From: an uncultured Muribaculum sp.
GTDB taxonomy: Bacteria; Bacteroidota; Bacteroidia; Bacteroidales; Muribaculaceae
Direction: 5' to 3'
NCBI RefSeq assembly: GCF_910583865.1
Contig: NZ_CAJTYX010000009.1
Location: 15,080 to 79,079 of the forward strand
Length of the DNA: 64,000 nt
Shown here one piece after another: positions 42,467 to 51,192 of this stretch (positions are counted from its first letter, which is position 1; each line of letters opens with the position of its first letter). The notes beneath the pieces are model-generated. The model saw only the letters and a list, made by a program, of their open reading frames with translations. It was not told where the DNA came from and made no database searches. The position numbers and the translations under genes are program-made.

Positions 42467-44923
42467 TCACGGATGCGCGGGTGTCTCCTCGGCCTTGAGG
42501 GTGAGCGCGTCTGGTACAAGCTCCGGCAGCAGGGCGATGTCGAACACCTCTTTCACCGTATTGACGTGGTGGAAGTTGAGCCCTTCGAGGTATTGCGGTT
42601 CGATGTCGGCGATATCCTTGCGGTTCTCCTCCGAGAGGATGATGTCGGTGATTCCGGCACGTTTGGCCGCGAGTATCTTCTCCTTTATGCCGCCTACGGG
42701 CATAACCTTGCCGCGCAGGGTGATTTCGCCGGTCATGGCAAGGCGCGGGGCTATGCGGCGCTGCGTGAACGCCGACACTATGGCGGTGGCCATGGTGATG
42801 CCGGCCGACGGGCCATCCTTGGGGATGGCGCCTTCAGGCACGTGGAGGTGCAGCTGGTAGGAGTCGAACAGCGCCGGTTCGATACCGTAGTCGGAGGCAT
42901 GCGCCTTGACATACTGCAGGGCTATGGCCGCCGACTCTTTCATCACGTTGCCGAGATTCCCGGTGAGGGTCAGTTTCTCACCCTTCGAGCGCGTCAGCGC
43001 CGCCTCGATGAATAGTATCTCACCGCCGGCGGCTGTCCACGCAAGGCCGGTGACCACTCCGGCGAAGTCGTTCCCCTCGTAGCGCTCGCGTGTGAAGCGC
43101 GGCACTCCCAGTATGGCGTCGAGGTGGGCCGGTGATATGCGCGACGGGAATTTATTGCGCTGCAGTTTGTTGAGTATCGACTTGCGAACTATTGCCGCCA
43201 GCTCCTTTTCGAGCTGGCGCACGCCGCTTTCGCCGGTGTAACGGTCGATCACTGCGGCTATCGCCTCGCGCGACAGCGACAGCTGCCTGCCGTCGACATT
43301 GTATTCGGCGAGAAGGCGCGGCAGTATGTGGCCGCGTGCTATCTCCACCTTCTCCTCAAGAAGGTAGCCCGACAGCTCGATCACCTCCATTCGGTCGATG
43401 AGCGGCTGCGACAGGGTGGAGAGGGTATTGGCTGTAGCTATGAAGAGCACCTTCGAAAGGTCGTAGTCCACGTCGATGTAGTTGTCGTGGAAGCGGCAGT
43501 TCTGCTCCGGGTCGAGCACTTCGAGCAGCGCGGCCGATGGGTCGCCCTTGAAGTCGCTGCCTATCTTGTCCACCTCGTCGAGGAGCAGCACGGGGTTGAC
43601 GGTGCCTGCGCGCCTCATGGCCTCCATGATGCGTCCGGGCATCGCGCCTATATATGTGCGACGGTGGCCGCGTATCTCCGCCTCGTCGTGCAGGCCGCCG
43701 AGCGACACGCGCTCATACTTGCGCCCCAACGCCTCGGCTATAGCGGCGCCGAGCGAGGTCTTGCCCACTCCGGGAGGGCCTACGAGGCAGAGTATGGGCG
43801 ATTTGCCCGAAGGGTTGTTGATCATGACGGCTATCTGCTCGAGCACGCGCTCCTTCACCTTGCGCAGCCCGTAGTGGGCGCGGTCGAGCACGCGCGTGGC
43901 GTGGGCGAAGTCGGTCTGAAGCTCGCTGGCTGTACCCCACGGGAGCGCCAGGAGGGTCTCCAGATAGGAATATTGCACGTTGTATTCCGGCGATTGTTGG
44001 TTGAGGCGGGTCAGTTTCTCCAGCTCATGGTCGAAATGCTTCGCTGCTACCTCGGTGAATTTCGTGTCCTGTGCGCGCTGGCGCAGTGCCGCGATGTCCT
44101 CCTCTTCGTCGCCGTAGAGTTCCTGCTTTACGGCGGCAAGCTGGTTCTGGAGGAAGGCCCGACGCTGCTGCTGCTCGAAGTTGGCCTTGGCGTTCGACTT
44201 GATTTTCTCGGTTACCTGCATCATCTGTTCGCGCTCGGCAAGGGCTTCGAGGAGTATCTGCGCACGCTCCTTGAGCTTGCTCTCGGCGATCATGCGCATC
44301 TTGGCCGGCATGGCCACCGGAAGCTGCGTGCACAGGAAGTTGAGCACTACTCGCGGGTCGGCGTCGTCGGGTATCTGTATCATGAGCGACTCCTGCAGGC
44401 TGTCGTAGTGCGACCGCAGCAGCTGCAGCATCTCCTGTATGGCCGACATGGTGTCGGCAAACGCGCGGTCGTTCTTGCGCGGCTTAACGTCGCGCTCGAT
44501 CTCAGCCGAGCAGCGCATGGGGAAGGCCGCGTTGGCTTCGCCTGATGCCGGGCCCGTGATACGGGCGCGGTCGGCGGCGGCGAGAAATGCGGCGTGCGAC
44601 CCGTCGGGCAGGTCGAACACCTTCAGTACCTGTGCAACCACGCCGTAGGGGTTCAGACGGCTGAGGTCGGGATTGTCATCGGAAGGGTCGAGCTGGCAGA
44701 ACACCCCTACTGGAGTACCCGTCTCCTGGGCGAGGCGCGCCGTCGAGAGCGTCACCTCGCGCTCTATGTTGATTGGCATCGGTACGCCGGGGAATAGCAC
44801 GAGATTGCGCGTGGCAAGCACCGGCAGTGCGTCCATGTCGGGCCGGCGCCCGTTGTTGTCGGGATGTATCTCTATCTGACCTACGCGTATGGTGGTGGTG
44901 TGTTCGGAATTGCTGTTGCTCAT
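42467..44923 (-). CDS. lon: ATP-dependent Lon protease
   Basis: 818 aa. Order: N-terminal LON substrate-binding domain (~30-230), coiled coil, AAA+ module with Walker A GPPGVGKTS, and a Ser-Lys protease domain with the PKDGPSAGITMATA catalytic Ser. Degrades damaged and regulatory proteins. A TATCTTTG box (minus strand, 44970-44977) is its likely -7 element. Monocistronic; convergent with the phage cassette. Confidence 0.97.
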   Translation of the reverse strand: MSNSNSEHTTTIRVGQIEIHPDNNGRRPDMDALPVLATRNLVLFPGVPMPINIEREVTLSTARLAQETGTPVGVFCQLDPSDDNPDLSRLNPYGVVAQVLKVFDLPDGSHAAFLAAADRARITGPASGEANAAFPMRCSAEIERDVKPRKNDRAFADTMSAIQEMLQLLRSHYDSLQESLMIQIPDDADPRVVLNFLCTQLPVAMPAKMRMIAESKLKERAQILLEALAEREQMMQVTEKIKSNAKANFEQQQRRAFLQNQLAAVKQELYGDEEEDIAALRQRAQDTKFTEVAAKHFDHELEKLTRLNQQSPEYNVQYSYLETLLALPWGTASELQTDFAHATRVLDRAHYGLRKVKERVLEQIAVMINNPSGKSPILCLVGPPGVGKTSLGAAIAEALGRKYERVSLGGLHDEAEIRGHRRTYIGAMPGRIMEAMRRAGTVNPVLLLDEVDKIGSDFKGDPSAALLEVLDPEQNCRFHDNYIDVDYDLSKVLFIATANTLSTLSQPLIDRMEVIELSGYLLEEKVEIARGHILPRLLAEYNVDGRQLSLSREAIAAVIDRYTGESGVRQLEKELAAIVRKSILNKLQRNKFPSRISPAHLDAILGVPRFTRERYEGNDFAGVVTGLAWTAAGGEILFIEAALTRSKGEKLTLTGNLGNVMKESAAIALQYVKAHASDYGIEPALFDSYQLHLHVPEGAIPKDGPSAGITMATAIVSAFTQRRIAPRLAMTGEITLRGKVMPVGGIKEKILAAKRAGITDIILSEENRKDIADIEPQYLEGLNFHHVNTVKEVFDIALLPELVPDALTLKAEETPAHP

Positions 44924-44978
44924 TCTTGTCTGTTGCGGGGAATATTGCCGTTTTTCTGATTCAGAGCCGCAAAGATAC

Positions 44979-45026
44979 GAATAAGTCGAGAGAAAAGGAC
45001 AAGCTTGCTTGTACTTTTCCGAGCGT
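44979..45026. repeat. Hairpin element, copy 2 (upstream of lon)
   Basis: A 13-bp inverted repeat with one mismatch (44992-45004 with 45007-45019), framed by GAATAAGTCG and CGAGCGT. The stem differs from copy 1 at 38067-38112, but the frame is the same. Confidence 0.6.
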
Positions 45027-45040
45027 GAGTATCTAAGGCG

Positions 45041-45261
45041 TCAGCCCGCAGGGTGATTTTTTCGGACTGAAGCTGTGCGCATGTCGGACAAAATCACACC
45101 TTGCAATCTGATATTTTCTCGTAAATCCTCTAACATTTTTCTTATGCCGCCTCCTACATACTCGGGAGGACAATCAGGACAGGTATATATATATATTCAT
45201 CTTCAGTGATTTCAAGACGAATGAAAGGCTCAGGACGAACAAAAGAGCGTAATTTCTTCAT
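45041..45261 (-). pseudogene. Possible small protein gene broken at a TA repeat
   Basis: From ATG 45261 the frame reads 35 aa (KKLRSFVRPEPFIRLEITED) and stops after a (TA)6 tract at 45184-45195. With (TA)5 it would continue as YTCPDCPPEYVGGG and LEDLRENIRLQG to a stop at 45041. The CxxC-containing downstream half suggests a once-intact ~70-aa protein, but this is weakly supported. Confidence 0.3.
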
Positions 45262-45302
45262 AATCGGGAAGAGTTTGGTTTATGTGTAACGAAAAGATAT
45301 GG

Positions 45303-45974
45303 TTAACTTGAACATGATTGTGTTTTTACAACATCTTCCTTATGGATTTGTCCGTTTGCTGAGATTGAATAAAATGTTTCTTTCTTCAAAGAAGTATCAA
45401 AAACACACTCTTCGTCATCATTCCAGCCTTTTGTAGCTGAAAGTTCTGTAATAGTAAAGTGGATATTATCAGTAAATATAACAGAACTTTCAAAATAATC
45501 AATGTACTCAATATCATCAATTACATCTTTTATGTCCGAATGTTCTTGAATAGGGAGCTTTAATACATCGGTAATTACTGTGTCTTTATATATAGCCATA
45601 TAAATATCCTCTATATCTGAATACTCGTAAACATAGACTCCCAAGTATAGGCTATCTGATAGTTCCTTAACGGAAAATAAACGAATCGAGGAATATGAAA
45701 GGCATGCCATATTGGGAATCTTGTCCGCTAAGAGTTGCTGAATTTGCAGACTATCTAAATATATTCCTTTTTGAGAGAAAGCATTGGGAATGGTATCAAC
45801 GAAAATAAGACTATCCGAGTAAACGCCTAAATTTCGAAACAATAAAAAGTTATCACTCACAACCTGTATGCTGTCAACTGCGACCGAATCTTGCGTTTTT
45901 GTCGTATTTTTGGGATCACACCCACCAAATATCAAAATGGCAAGAAAAATGAAAATTGGATAGTAGCGATTCAT
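45303..45974 (-). CDS. Hypothetical lipoprotein
   Basis: 223 aa from ATG 45974; signal with lipobox ILIFGGCDP (Cys about residue 19). The rest is Asp/Ser/Ile-rich and AT-biased, without a recognised domain. Last gene of an Abi - DUF1963 - lipoprotein run on the minus strand, 51 bp after the DUF1963 gene. Confidence 0.7.
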   Translation of the reverse strand: MNRYYPIFIFLAILIFGGCDPKNTTKTQDSVAVDSIQVVSDNFLLFRNLGVYSDSLIFVDTIPNAFSQKGIYLDSLQIQQLLADKIPNMACLSYSSIRLFSVKELSDSLYLGVYVYEYSDIEDIYMAIYKDTVITDVLKLPIQEHSDIKDVIDDIEYIDYFESSVIFTDNIHFTITELSATKGWNDDEECVFDTSLKKETFYSISANGQIHKEDVVKTQSCSS

Positions 45975-46025
45975 ATTGTCTTTATCGGCTGTATACATTC
46001 TATGTGGTAGAAAGCCTAATGTGCA

Positions 46026-47057
46026 TTAGGTACAATCCCAATAATACATAATATCGGAAAAGTCTTTTTCCATCAGTTTTTTATGATTTATGAAAAAGTG
46101 AGCTATACCCATGTCGCCCCAAATCGCCATAAATTTAGTTCCTTCTTCGTTATAACTTACCATTTGGAATAATTGCGTATCATATTGTGCGTATTGTGTA
46201 TAGTCAAAACGCGGATCGCCTAATTGGGTATATACAGGATATCCTAATAAGCAATTTTCCTCATGACAGCCATAATCGTCCAGCTCGTATCCAATTTCGT
46301 TCTCCAAACAATTACATATATCATAATCCGGTTTATTTTCTATTTTCCAGCCATATAATGCAACCTTTTCTATAAATTCGTCCTTGAAATTGCCATAATG
46401 AGGGGAGGCTGTTTTTCTGATACTGAAATCAAGTGCGATTTCTCCGGATATGGGTTCGTAATCATTTGTAGATACAGAGGCTATTGGAATATGTAGATTC
46501 TGGACATCCTCCACTGTAATATTTGGATTGATTGTTGGATGATAGATTACACGGAAATGGTCGTCATTGGTGTAATTTTCATAATCAGAGCCGTAAGAGT
46601 AATTGCTGCCTGACAAAATAAAGAACTGGAGGATTCCCTCTTTAGGAAGTAGCCCGACTTCACCTTTGCAGGCTTCCGAAATTTCATTTAGATTGAACTG
46701 AGCGAGAAGTTTCAGTTTATCCCCGTTTTTATCCGTGGGATAAGGCAACGAGGAATCCCAATAAGGCATTCCTCCGAATTTGCTGCTTGTTAAAGAAATC
46801 TTCTTGCGTTTGTTCGGATTAATAAAAATTGTAGGCACACCGATTTCCTCATTAAGCTCATCAGTGATTCTTCGGGTCAATTTAACCTTATCTATTGACA
46901 TATCGCTGTTTTGATTATCGGATTCTTCTATTTCTTCGGAATGATTAAAGTAATATCCCATATTGCATACGTCTTTTTCAATTTTGTTTTTTGAGCATGC
47001 TACCAAGTTCAAAAGACAAAGTGCTACGGAAAATAGGGCTATTACTATTATCTTCAT
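46026..47057 (-). CDS. DUF1963 (YwqG-like) lipoprotein
   Basis: 343 aa with a lipoprotein signal (VALCLLNLVACSKN). The DUF1963 body shows SKFGGMPYWDSSLPYP, LKLLAQFNLNEI and HYGNFKDEF, ending with a GDMGIAHFFI segment. The function of the family is not known. Its ATG overlaps the stop of the Abi gene (ATGA), so the two are translationally coupled. Confidence 0.82.
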   Translation of the reverse strand: MKIIVIALFSVALCLLNLVACSKNKIEKDVCNMGYYFNHSEEIEESDNQNSDMSIDKVKLTRRITDELNEEIGVPTIFINPNKRKKISLTSSKFGGMPYWDSSLPYPTDKNGDKLKLLAQFNLNEISEACKGEVGLLPKEGILQFFILSGSNYSYGSDYENYTNDDHFRVIYHPTINPNITVEDVQNLHIPIASVSTNDYEPISGEIALDFSIRKTASPHYGNFKDEFIEKVALYGWKIENKPDYDICNCLENEIGYELDDYGCHEENCLLGYPVYTQLGDPRFDYTQYAQYDTQLFQMVSYNEEGTKFMAIWGDMGIAHFFINHKKLMEKDFSDIMYYWDCT

Positions 47058-47743
47058 AATCGGTTGATTTTACTGCAGACTTGCTGAACGTGGTCGAGAC
47101 CATAGAGGAGCGAATGACTGTCAACACCCATCCAGGCGAACATGTTGCAAATCTTGGAATAAATTGTGATTATATATGCAGTGTCAACTTGAGCGGTCTG
47201 TGCGGAGAAACAGATTGGTTCGTGGTGTGCGATGCGGTTACGCAACGAATTGATTTTATCCAACTCGTTAAATACATACCGTTGATTGTATTGCTGTTGT
47301 GCCGATGAGCGAGGCTTGTTTGGAAATATCTGCAACAGGTTTCGCCCTGCTTGAGCATATTGTATGGGCGAAAACATATATTTCCAAATCCCAAATTCCA
47401 TTTCGGCGAGCAGTTTGGGATGCGTATAAAGATTGCCTCGATTCAACTTTCGGTATGCATGGAATATAATGTCGCGGGTCTTGGAAAGTATAGGCAAAGT
47501 GAATATGCCATTGTTTACAACCGATTCTCTTAGCCAATCTGCTCCAAACTGCGACTGCATATGCCTGTCAATCCGATTGCGTAGCGTTACCTCAAAACAA
47601 CTGACCATCGTAAACATCTCCTGTGAAACTTGGAGATTGTAACGGTAGAGCGTCATTGCCTTTCGGGTGTCGCCATTGCATGCCGTGACGTATCGCGACA
47701 TCCTTTCGGACGAAATGGCATCTTCAAAATCGGTATAATTCAT
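47054..47743 (-). CDS. Abi-like protein with a HEPN-type motif
   Basis: 229 aa from ATG 47743 (MNYTDFEDAISSERMSRYV); a longer frame to 47836 has no family support. All-helical, resembling the Abi_2/AbiD-F group. RNRIAHHEPI matches the HEPN R-x4-H ribonuclease signature. Such proteins can cause abortive infection against phages. First gene of a coupled run in the AT-rich island; the coupled lipoprotein partner is unusual. Defence is inference. Confidence 0.8.
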   Translation of the reverse strand: MNYTDFEDAISSERMSRYVTACNGDTRKAMTLYRYNLQVSQEMFTMVSCFEVTLRNRIDRHMQSQFGADWLRESVVNNGIFTLPILSKTRDIIFHAYRKLNRGNLYTHPKLLAEMEFGIWKYMFSPIQYAQAGRNLLQIFPNKPRSSAQQQYNQRYVFNELDKINSLRNRIAHHEPICFSAQTAQVDTAYIITIYSKICNMFAWMGVDSHSLLYGLDHVQQVCSKINRL

Positions 47744-47937
47744 TGGCTTAACAACTTTTTGAACCCAAAATTTGTTTAACTCAGACAAAAGCACTACTTT
47801 TACAGTGTTGAATCCCGGTAGCCCCTGAGCAATCAAGCTATCGGGTTTTGTTTTATTGATGCAAATTTTACGATTTTCATCTCATAAATACATCCGACAA
47901 ACCTCCAAAAACAGTTGGATTAGATGCCGATATTGGG

Positions 47938-48447
47938 TCAGTTGGCGAGGATGTAGCCGCCCATGGCGGCGGGATGCGCGGTGTAGCGCTTGAGACCCCA
48001 TTTGCGGTCGAAGGCCGGCCCTGACACCGGCGAGCCGAAATGCTCGCAGACGTTGTAGCGCGAACCGCATTGCGGGCAGGTGGCTATCTGGGTGTCGCGG
48101 TCATAGGACACGCGCACCGTCTGTTTGCGCTCCACGGGACATGCAAGGTCGTAGAGCAGAGGCTGGTTCTCAAGGTCGGCCACGAGCAGAAGCCCCCCGA
48201 ATCCGGTGGCCGAAAGGTCGTTGTAATGGAAGTTGCGCGGCTGTTGGTCGGCACTGCTGCCGGTGCGGAGGAATATACGCCCTTGTCCGAACCCGTGAAC
48301 GCCGTAAGTGTCCCACGTGCCCGTGCCCGAAAGGTCGACATGCACCGGCGCGAACGGTATGCGCTCGCTGTCGACGGTGTCGTGGCAGGCACCGAGCGCG
48401 CAGGCGCACAGTATGGCGGTGAGTATGGTTTTTATTACGTTAGTCAT
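47938..48447 (-). CDS. Rieske-like lipoprotein lacking the usual His ligands
   Basis: 169 aa with a lipoprotein signal (TAILCACALGACHD). The C-terminal half resembles a Rieske fold (ACPVERKQTVRV, then CPQCGSRYNVCEHFG), but the two His residues of a Rieske 2Fe-2S site are missing. It may bind zinc or another metal, or be structural. 36 bp after argH on the same strand. Confidence 0.72.
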   Translation of the reverse strand: MTNVIKTILTAILCACALGACHDTVDSERIPFAPVHVDLSGTGTWDTYGVHGFGQGRIFLRTGSSADQQPRNFHYNDLSATGFGGLLLVADLENQPLLYDLACPVERKQTVRVSYDRDTQIATCPQCGSRYNVCEHFGSPVSGPAFDRKWGLKRYTAHPAAMGGYILAN

Positions 48448-48483
48448 GGTTGCGGTGGATGGGGTTGCGGCTCAGGCGGCGTG

Positions 48484-49830
48484 TTAATCGTTGCGTCCGA
48501 GCAGGGCGGCGAAAGCATTGTGGCATGCGTCGAACCCGAAAGCGTCGAGGGTCTTGTCGAACATAGCGCGCAGGCGGTCGTTGCACAGATTGCCTATCGA
48601 GCCTTCATGGGTGTGGTGCACGCTCTTGCACGGGACGAAGTTGCCGTTCTCGATGTCGAGGCCCACCTTCTTGTAGGCGTCGCGGAACGGCATCCCCCCG
48701 GCTACGAGGCGGTTTACCTCCTCGACCGAGAACATCAGGTCGTAGCGCGGGTCGTCGAGTATGTCGCGGTTCACCTTTATCTCCGCCACCATCCGGTCGA
48801 CCATCGTCAGGATGTCGATGAGCGAGTCGAAGGCCGGGAGGAAATTCTCCTTCACGAGTTGTAGGTCTCGGAAGTAGCCCGACGGTAGGTTGTTGGTGAT
48901 GAGGGTGATCTCGTATGGAAGCGCCTGGATTTTGTTGCACTTGGCGCGCGTAAGCTCGAATACGTCCGGATTCTTCTTGTGGGGCATTATCGACGAACCG
49001 GTGGTATATTGGTCCGGGAGCTTGATGAATCCGAAGTTCTGCGAGTTGAACAGGCATGCGTCATAGGCGAGCTTCCCCACCGTGGCGGCTATCGAGCCGA
49101 GGGCCTGCGCCACGATGCGTTCCGTCTTGCCGCGCCCCATCTGGGCATAGACGGCGTTGTAGTTCATCGACCCGAAGCCGAGCAGGCGCGTGGTCATCGA
49201 GCGGTCGAGCGGGAACGACGAGCCATATCCCGCCGCCGATCCGAGGGGATTGCGGTCGGCCACCCGGTATGCCGCCTGGAGCACGGTGAGGTCGTCGACA
49301 AGCGATTCGGCATATGCGCCGAACCATAGTCCGAACGACGATGGCATAGCCACCTGCAGGTGGGTGTAGCCCGGCATCAGCACCTCCTTGTAGCGCTCGC
49401 TCTGGTCGAGCAGGGTGGCGAACAGCGACGCCACGGCGCGGGTAACGTCCTCGATGCGCTGGCGCATGAAGAGCTTGAGGTCGACGAGCACCTGGTCGTT
49501 GCGCGAGCGCCCGGAGTGGATTTTTTTCCCGGTGTCGCCAAGGCGGCGTGTGAGCATCAGTTCCACCTGCGAGTGCACGTCCTCCACGTCAGGCTCGATC
49601 ACGAATTCACCGCGCTCGATCACTGAATATATGTCGCGCAGCTCGTCGGTGAGGGCCTTCAGCTCGTCGGCGGTAAGCAGTCCTACCGATTCAAGCATGG
49701 TGATGTGGGCCAGCGAGCCGAGCACGTCGAAGCGGGCAAGGTACATGTCCATCTCGCGGTCGCGACCCACGGTGTAGACCTCTACATCGGTGTTTACCGT
49801 GATGTTTTTCTCCCAGAGTTTTGATGCCAT
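48484..49830 (-). CDS. argH: Argininosuccinate lyase
   Basis: 448 aa. Last step of arginine synthesis. Family signature GSSIMPHKKNPDVFE is intact; SRNDQVLVDLKLF and PGYTHLQVAMPSSF are also typical. Third gene of a pyrE - SRPBCC - argH run. Confidence 0.96.
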   Translation of the reverse strand: MASKLWEKNITVNTDVEVYTVGRDREMDMYLARFDVLGSLAHITMLESVGLLTADELKALTDELRDIYSVIERGEFVIEPDVEDVHSQVELMLTRRLGDTGKKIHSGRSRNDQVLVDLKLFMRQRIEDVTRAVASLFATLLDQSERYKEVLMPGYTHLQVAMPSSFGLWFGAYAESLVDDLTVLQAAYRVADRNPLGSAAGYGSSFPLDRSMTTRLLGFGSMNYNAVYAQMGRGKTERIVAQALGSIAATVGKLAYDACLFNSQNFGFIKLPDQYTTGSSIMPHKKNPDVFELTRAKCNKIQALPYEITLITNNLPSGYFRDLQLVKENFLPAFDSLIDILTMVDRMVAEIKVNRDILDDPRYDLMFSVEEVNRLVAGGMPFRDAYKKVGLDIENGNFVPCKSVHHTHEGSIGNLCNDRLRAMFDKTLDAFGFDACHNAFAALLGRND

Positions 49831-49865
49831 AGACAGAACAGGTGGATAAGGTATGGATGTATATA

Positions 49866-50300
49866 TCAGATTTTGACGATATTGGCGATCATCTCGCCGA
49901 ACTTGTCAGCCGACTGGCGCAGCATAGGCTCGATCTTAGGCCCGATCATGGGCTTGAGCATCGCGGGTATGTCCACGTCGATGGCCGTCTGCACCTCGGT
50001 AAGCTCGGGGGCCTTTGCGTCGAGGTTGATGGCCATGAACATGGGCACGGGTGCGTTCTCTGCCTTCAGGGCGATGCGCTTGTCGGGTACACGTTCGCTG
50101 ACGCGCAGGGTGATCTGGCCGAGCATGTTGTGGGGTATCACTATGGTGTCGGCTGTGAACTTCACGTCGCCGAGTTGCGAGCGCACCTCTTCCGGCAGCT
50201 TGGCCACGAGGTCCTCGAACTTGGAGAAGTCACTTATACGGGCATAGATTGCCGAAGCGGCCATATCGACCTCTTTCGGCTGGCTTGTATATGATGTCAT
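49866..50300 (-). CDS. SRPBCC/START-like protein
   Basis: 144 aa from ATG 50300 (MTSYTSQPKEVDMAAS). A small alpha/beta protein with a C-terminal helix (MLRQSADKFGEMIANIV), matching polyketide-cyclase/START-like ligand-binding proteins. Function unknown. Lies between pyrE and argH. Confidence 0.8.
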   Translation of the reverse strand: MTSYTSQPKEVDMAASAIYARISDFSKFEDLVAKLPEEVRSQLGDVKFTADTIVIPHNMLGQITLRVSERVPDKRIALKAENAPVPMFMAINLDAKAPELTEVQTAIDVDIPAMLKPMIGPKIEPMLRQSADKFGEMIANIVKI

Positions 50301-50335
50301 TGCAATGTTGCTTCGATATCGAAAGGGTAGTCCGC

Positions 50336-50986
50336 TTACTCGGCGGCGGGGGTGTGGGGATTCCATGCGGCGGGATCCTTGCGCCACTCCTTGAGGGTTT
50401 CGAGGTGTTCCGGGCGGATGTAGTCGGTCTCTACGGCGGCTTCGAGCATGGCGTTGTAGTTGCTCAGGGTTATGAGTTTTACGCCGGCTTCGTTGAAGCG
50501 CTTTACCGACACGGGGAAGCCGTAGGTGAACATGGCGGCCATGCCTACAACCTCGCACCCGGCGTTGCGGATGGCTTCTACGGCCTTGAGCGAGCTGCCG
50601 CCGGTAGATATGAGGTCCTCGATCACCACCACTTTCTGTCCGGGCTTCAGGTTGCCCTCGATCAGGTTCTCAAGGCCGTGGTCCTTGGGTGAGGAGCGCA
50701 CGTACACGTATGGCAGGCCGAGCTCGTCGGCGATAAGGGCGCCCATGGCGATGGCTCCGGTGGCCACTCCGGCGATAGCGTCGGGGCGGGGAAAGTTCTC
50801 CTGGATGATCCGGCAGAGTTCCACCTTCAAGAAAGTTCGTAGCTCCGGATAGGAGAGCGTCTTGCGGTTGTCGGTGTATATCGGCGAACTCCATCCCGAA
50901 GCCCATGTGAAAGGCATGTCTGGCTGAAGTTTTATCGCGCTGATCTTTAACAACTTTTGTGCGACGAGACTTTCTAACTTTTTCAT
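50336..50986 (-). CDS. pyrE: Orotate phosphoribosyltransferase
   Basis: 216 aa from ATG 50986 (MKKLESLVAQ). PRPP-binding segment VVVIEDLISTGGSS and IAGVATGAIAMGALIADELG are intact. Converts orotate to OMP. First gene of the pyrE-SRPBCC-argH-Rieske-like run. Confidence 0.95.
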   Translation of the reverse strand: MKKLESLVAQKLLKISAIKLQPDMPFTWASGWSSPIYTDNRKTLSYPELRTFLKVELCRIIQENFPRPDAIAGVATGAIAMGALIADELGLPYVYVRSSPKDHGLENLIEGNLKPGQKVVVIEDLISTGGSSLKAVEAIRNAGCEVVGMAAMFTYGFPVSVKRFNEAGVKLITLSNYNAMLEAAVETDYIRPEHLETLKEWRKDPAAWNPHTPAAE

Positions 50987-51015
50987 CTTCTTCTTGATTA
51001 TATGATTTGCAGCCG

Positions 51016-51046
51016 CAAAGTTAGTGGATTGCGGGCCAATATTCAA
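51016..51046 (-). promoter_or_regulatory. Promoter of the pyrE operon
   Basis: Minus strand TTG (51044-51046), 20-bp spacer, TAACTTTG (51016-51023): a perfect Bacteroidota pair, 30 bp before the pyrE start. Confidence 0.75.
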
Positions 51047-51099
51047 GAAAATCCGGTTAAAACTCTGTGGCAATTCCTCCACAGAAAGCCAAAATTTGC

Positions 51100-51107
51100 T
51101 ACATTTG
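51100..51107 (+). promoter_or_regulatory. Candidate -7 box (TACATTTG) for ilvA
   Basis: Matches TAnnTTTG on the plus strand in the divergent pyrE/ilvA region. The -33 position reads TTC rather than TTG. Confidence 0.5.
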
Positions 51108-51192
51108 CATCGCGTTACCTCACGGGCGTGGCTTGCCGGGATGCCGATGCATCGGCGCCACGACTCCCCGGGTGACATAAAACACTCTTACT

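Larger units (their letters stand above)
44924..45302. other. Gene-poor stretch upstream of lon
   Basis: Contains the lon promoter region, hairpin element copy 2 (44979-45026) and a possibly broken small ORF on the minus strand (45041-45261). Nothing else is supported. It marks the left edge of the AT-rich island. Confidence 0.55.

Noticed and set aside
43328..44545. Long plus-strand open frame opposite lon
   Set aside because: Antisense shadow of an intact Lon protease.
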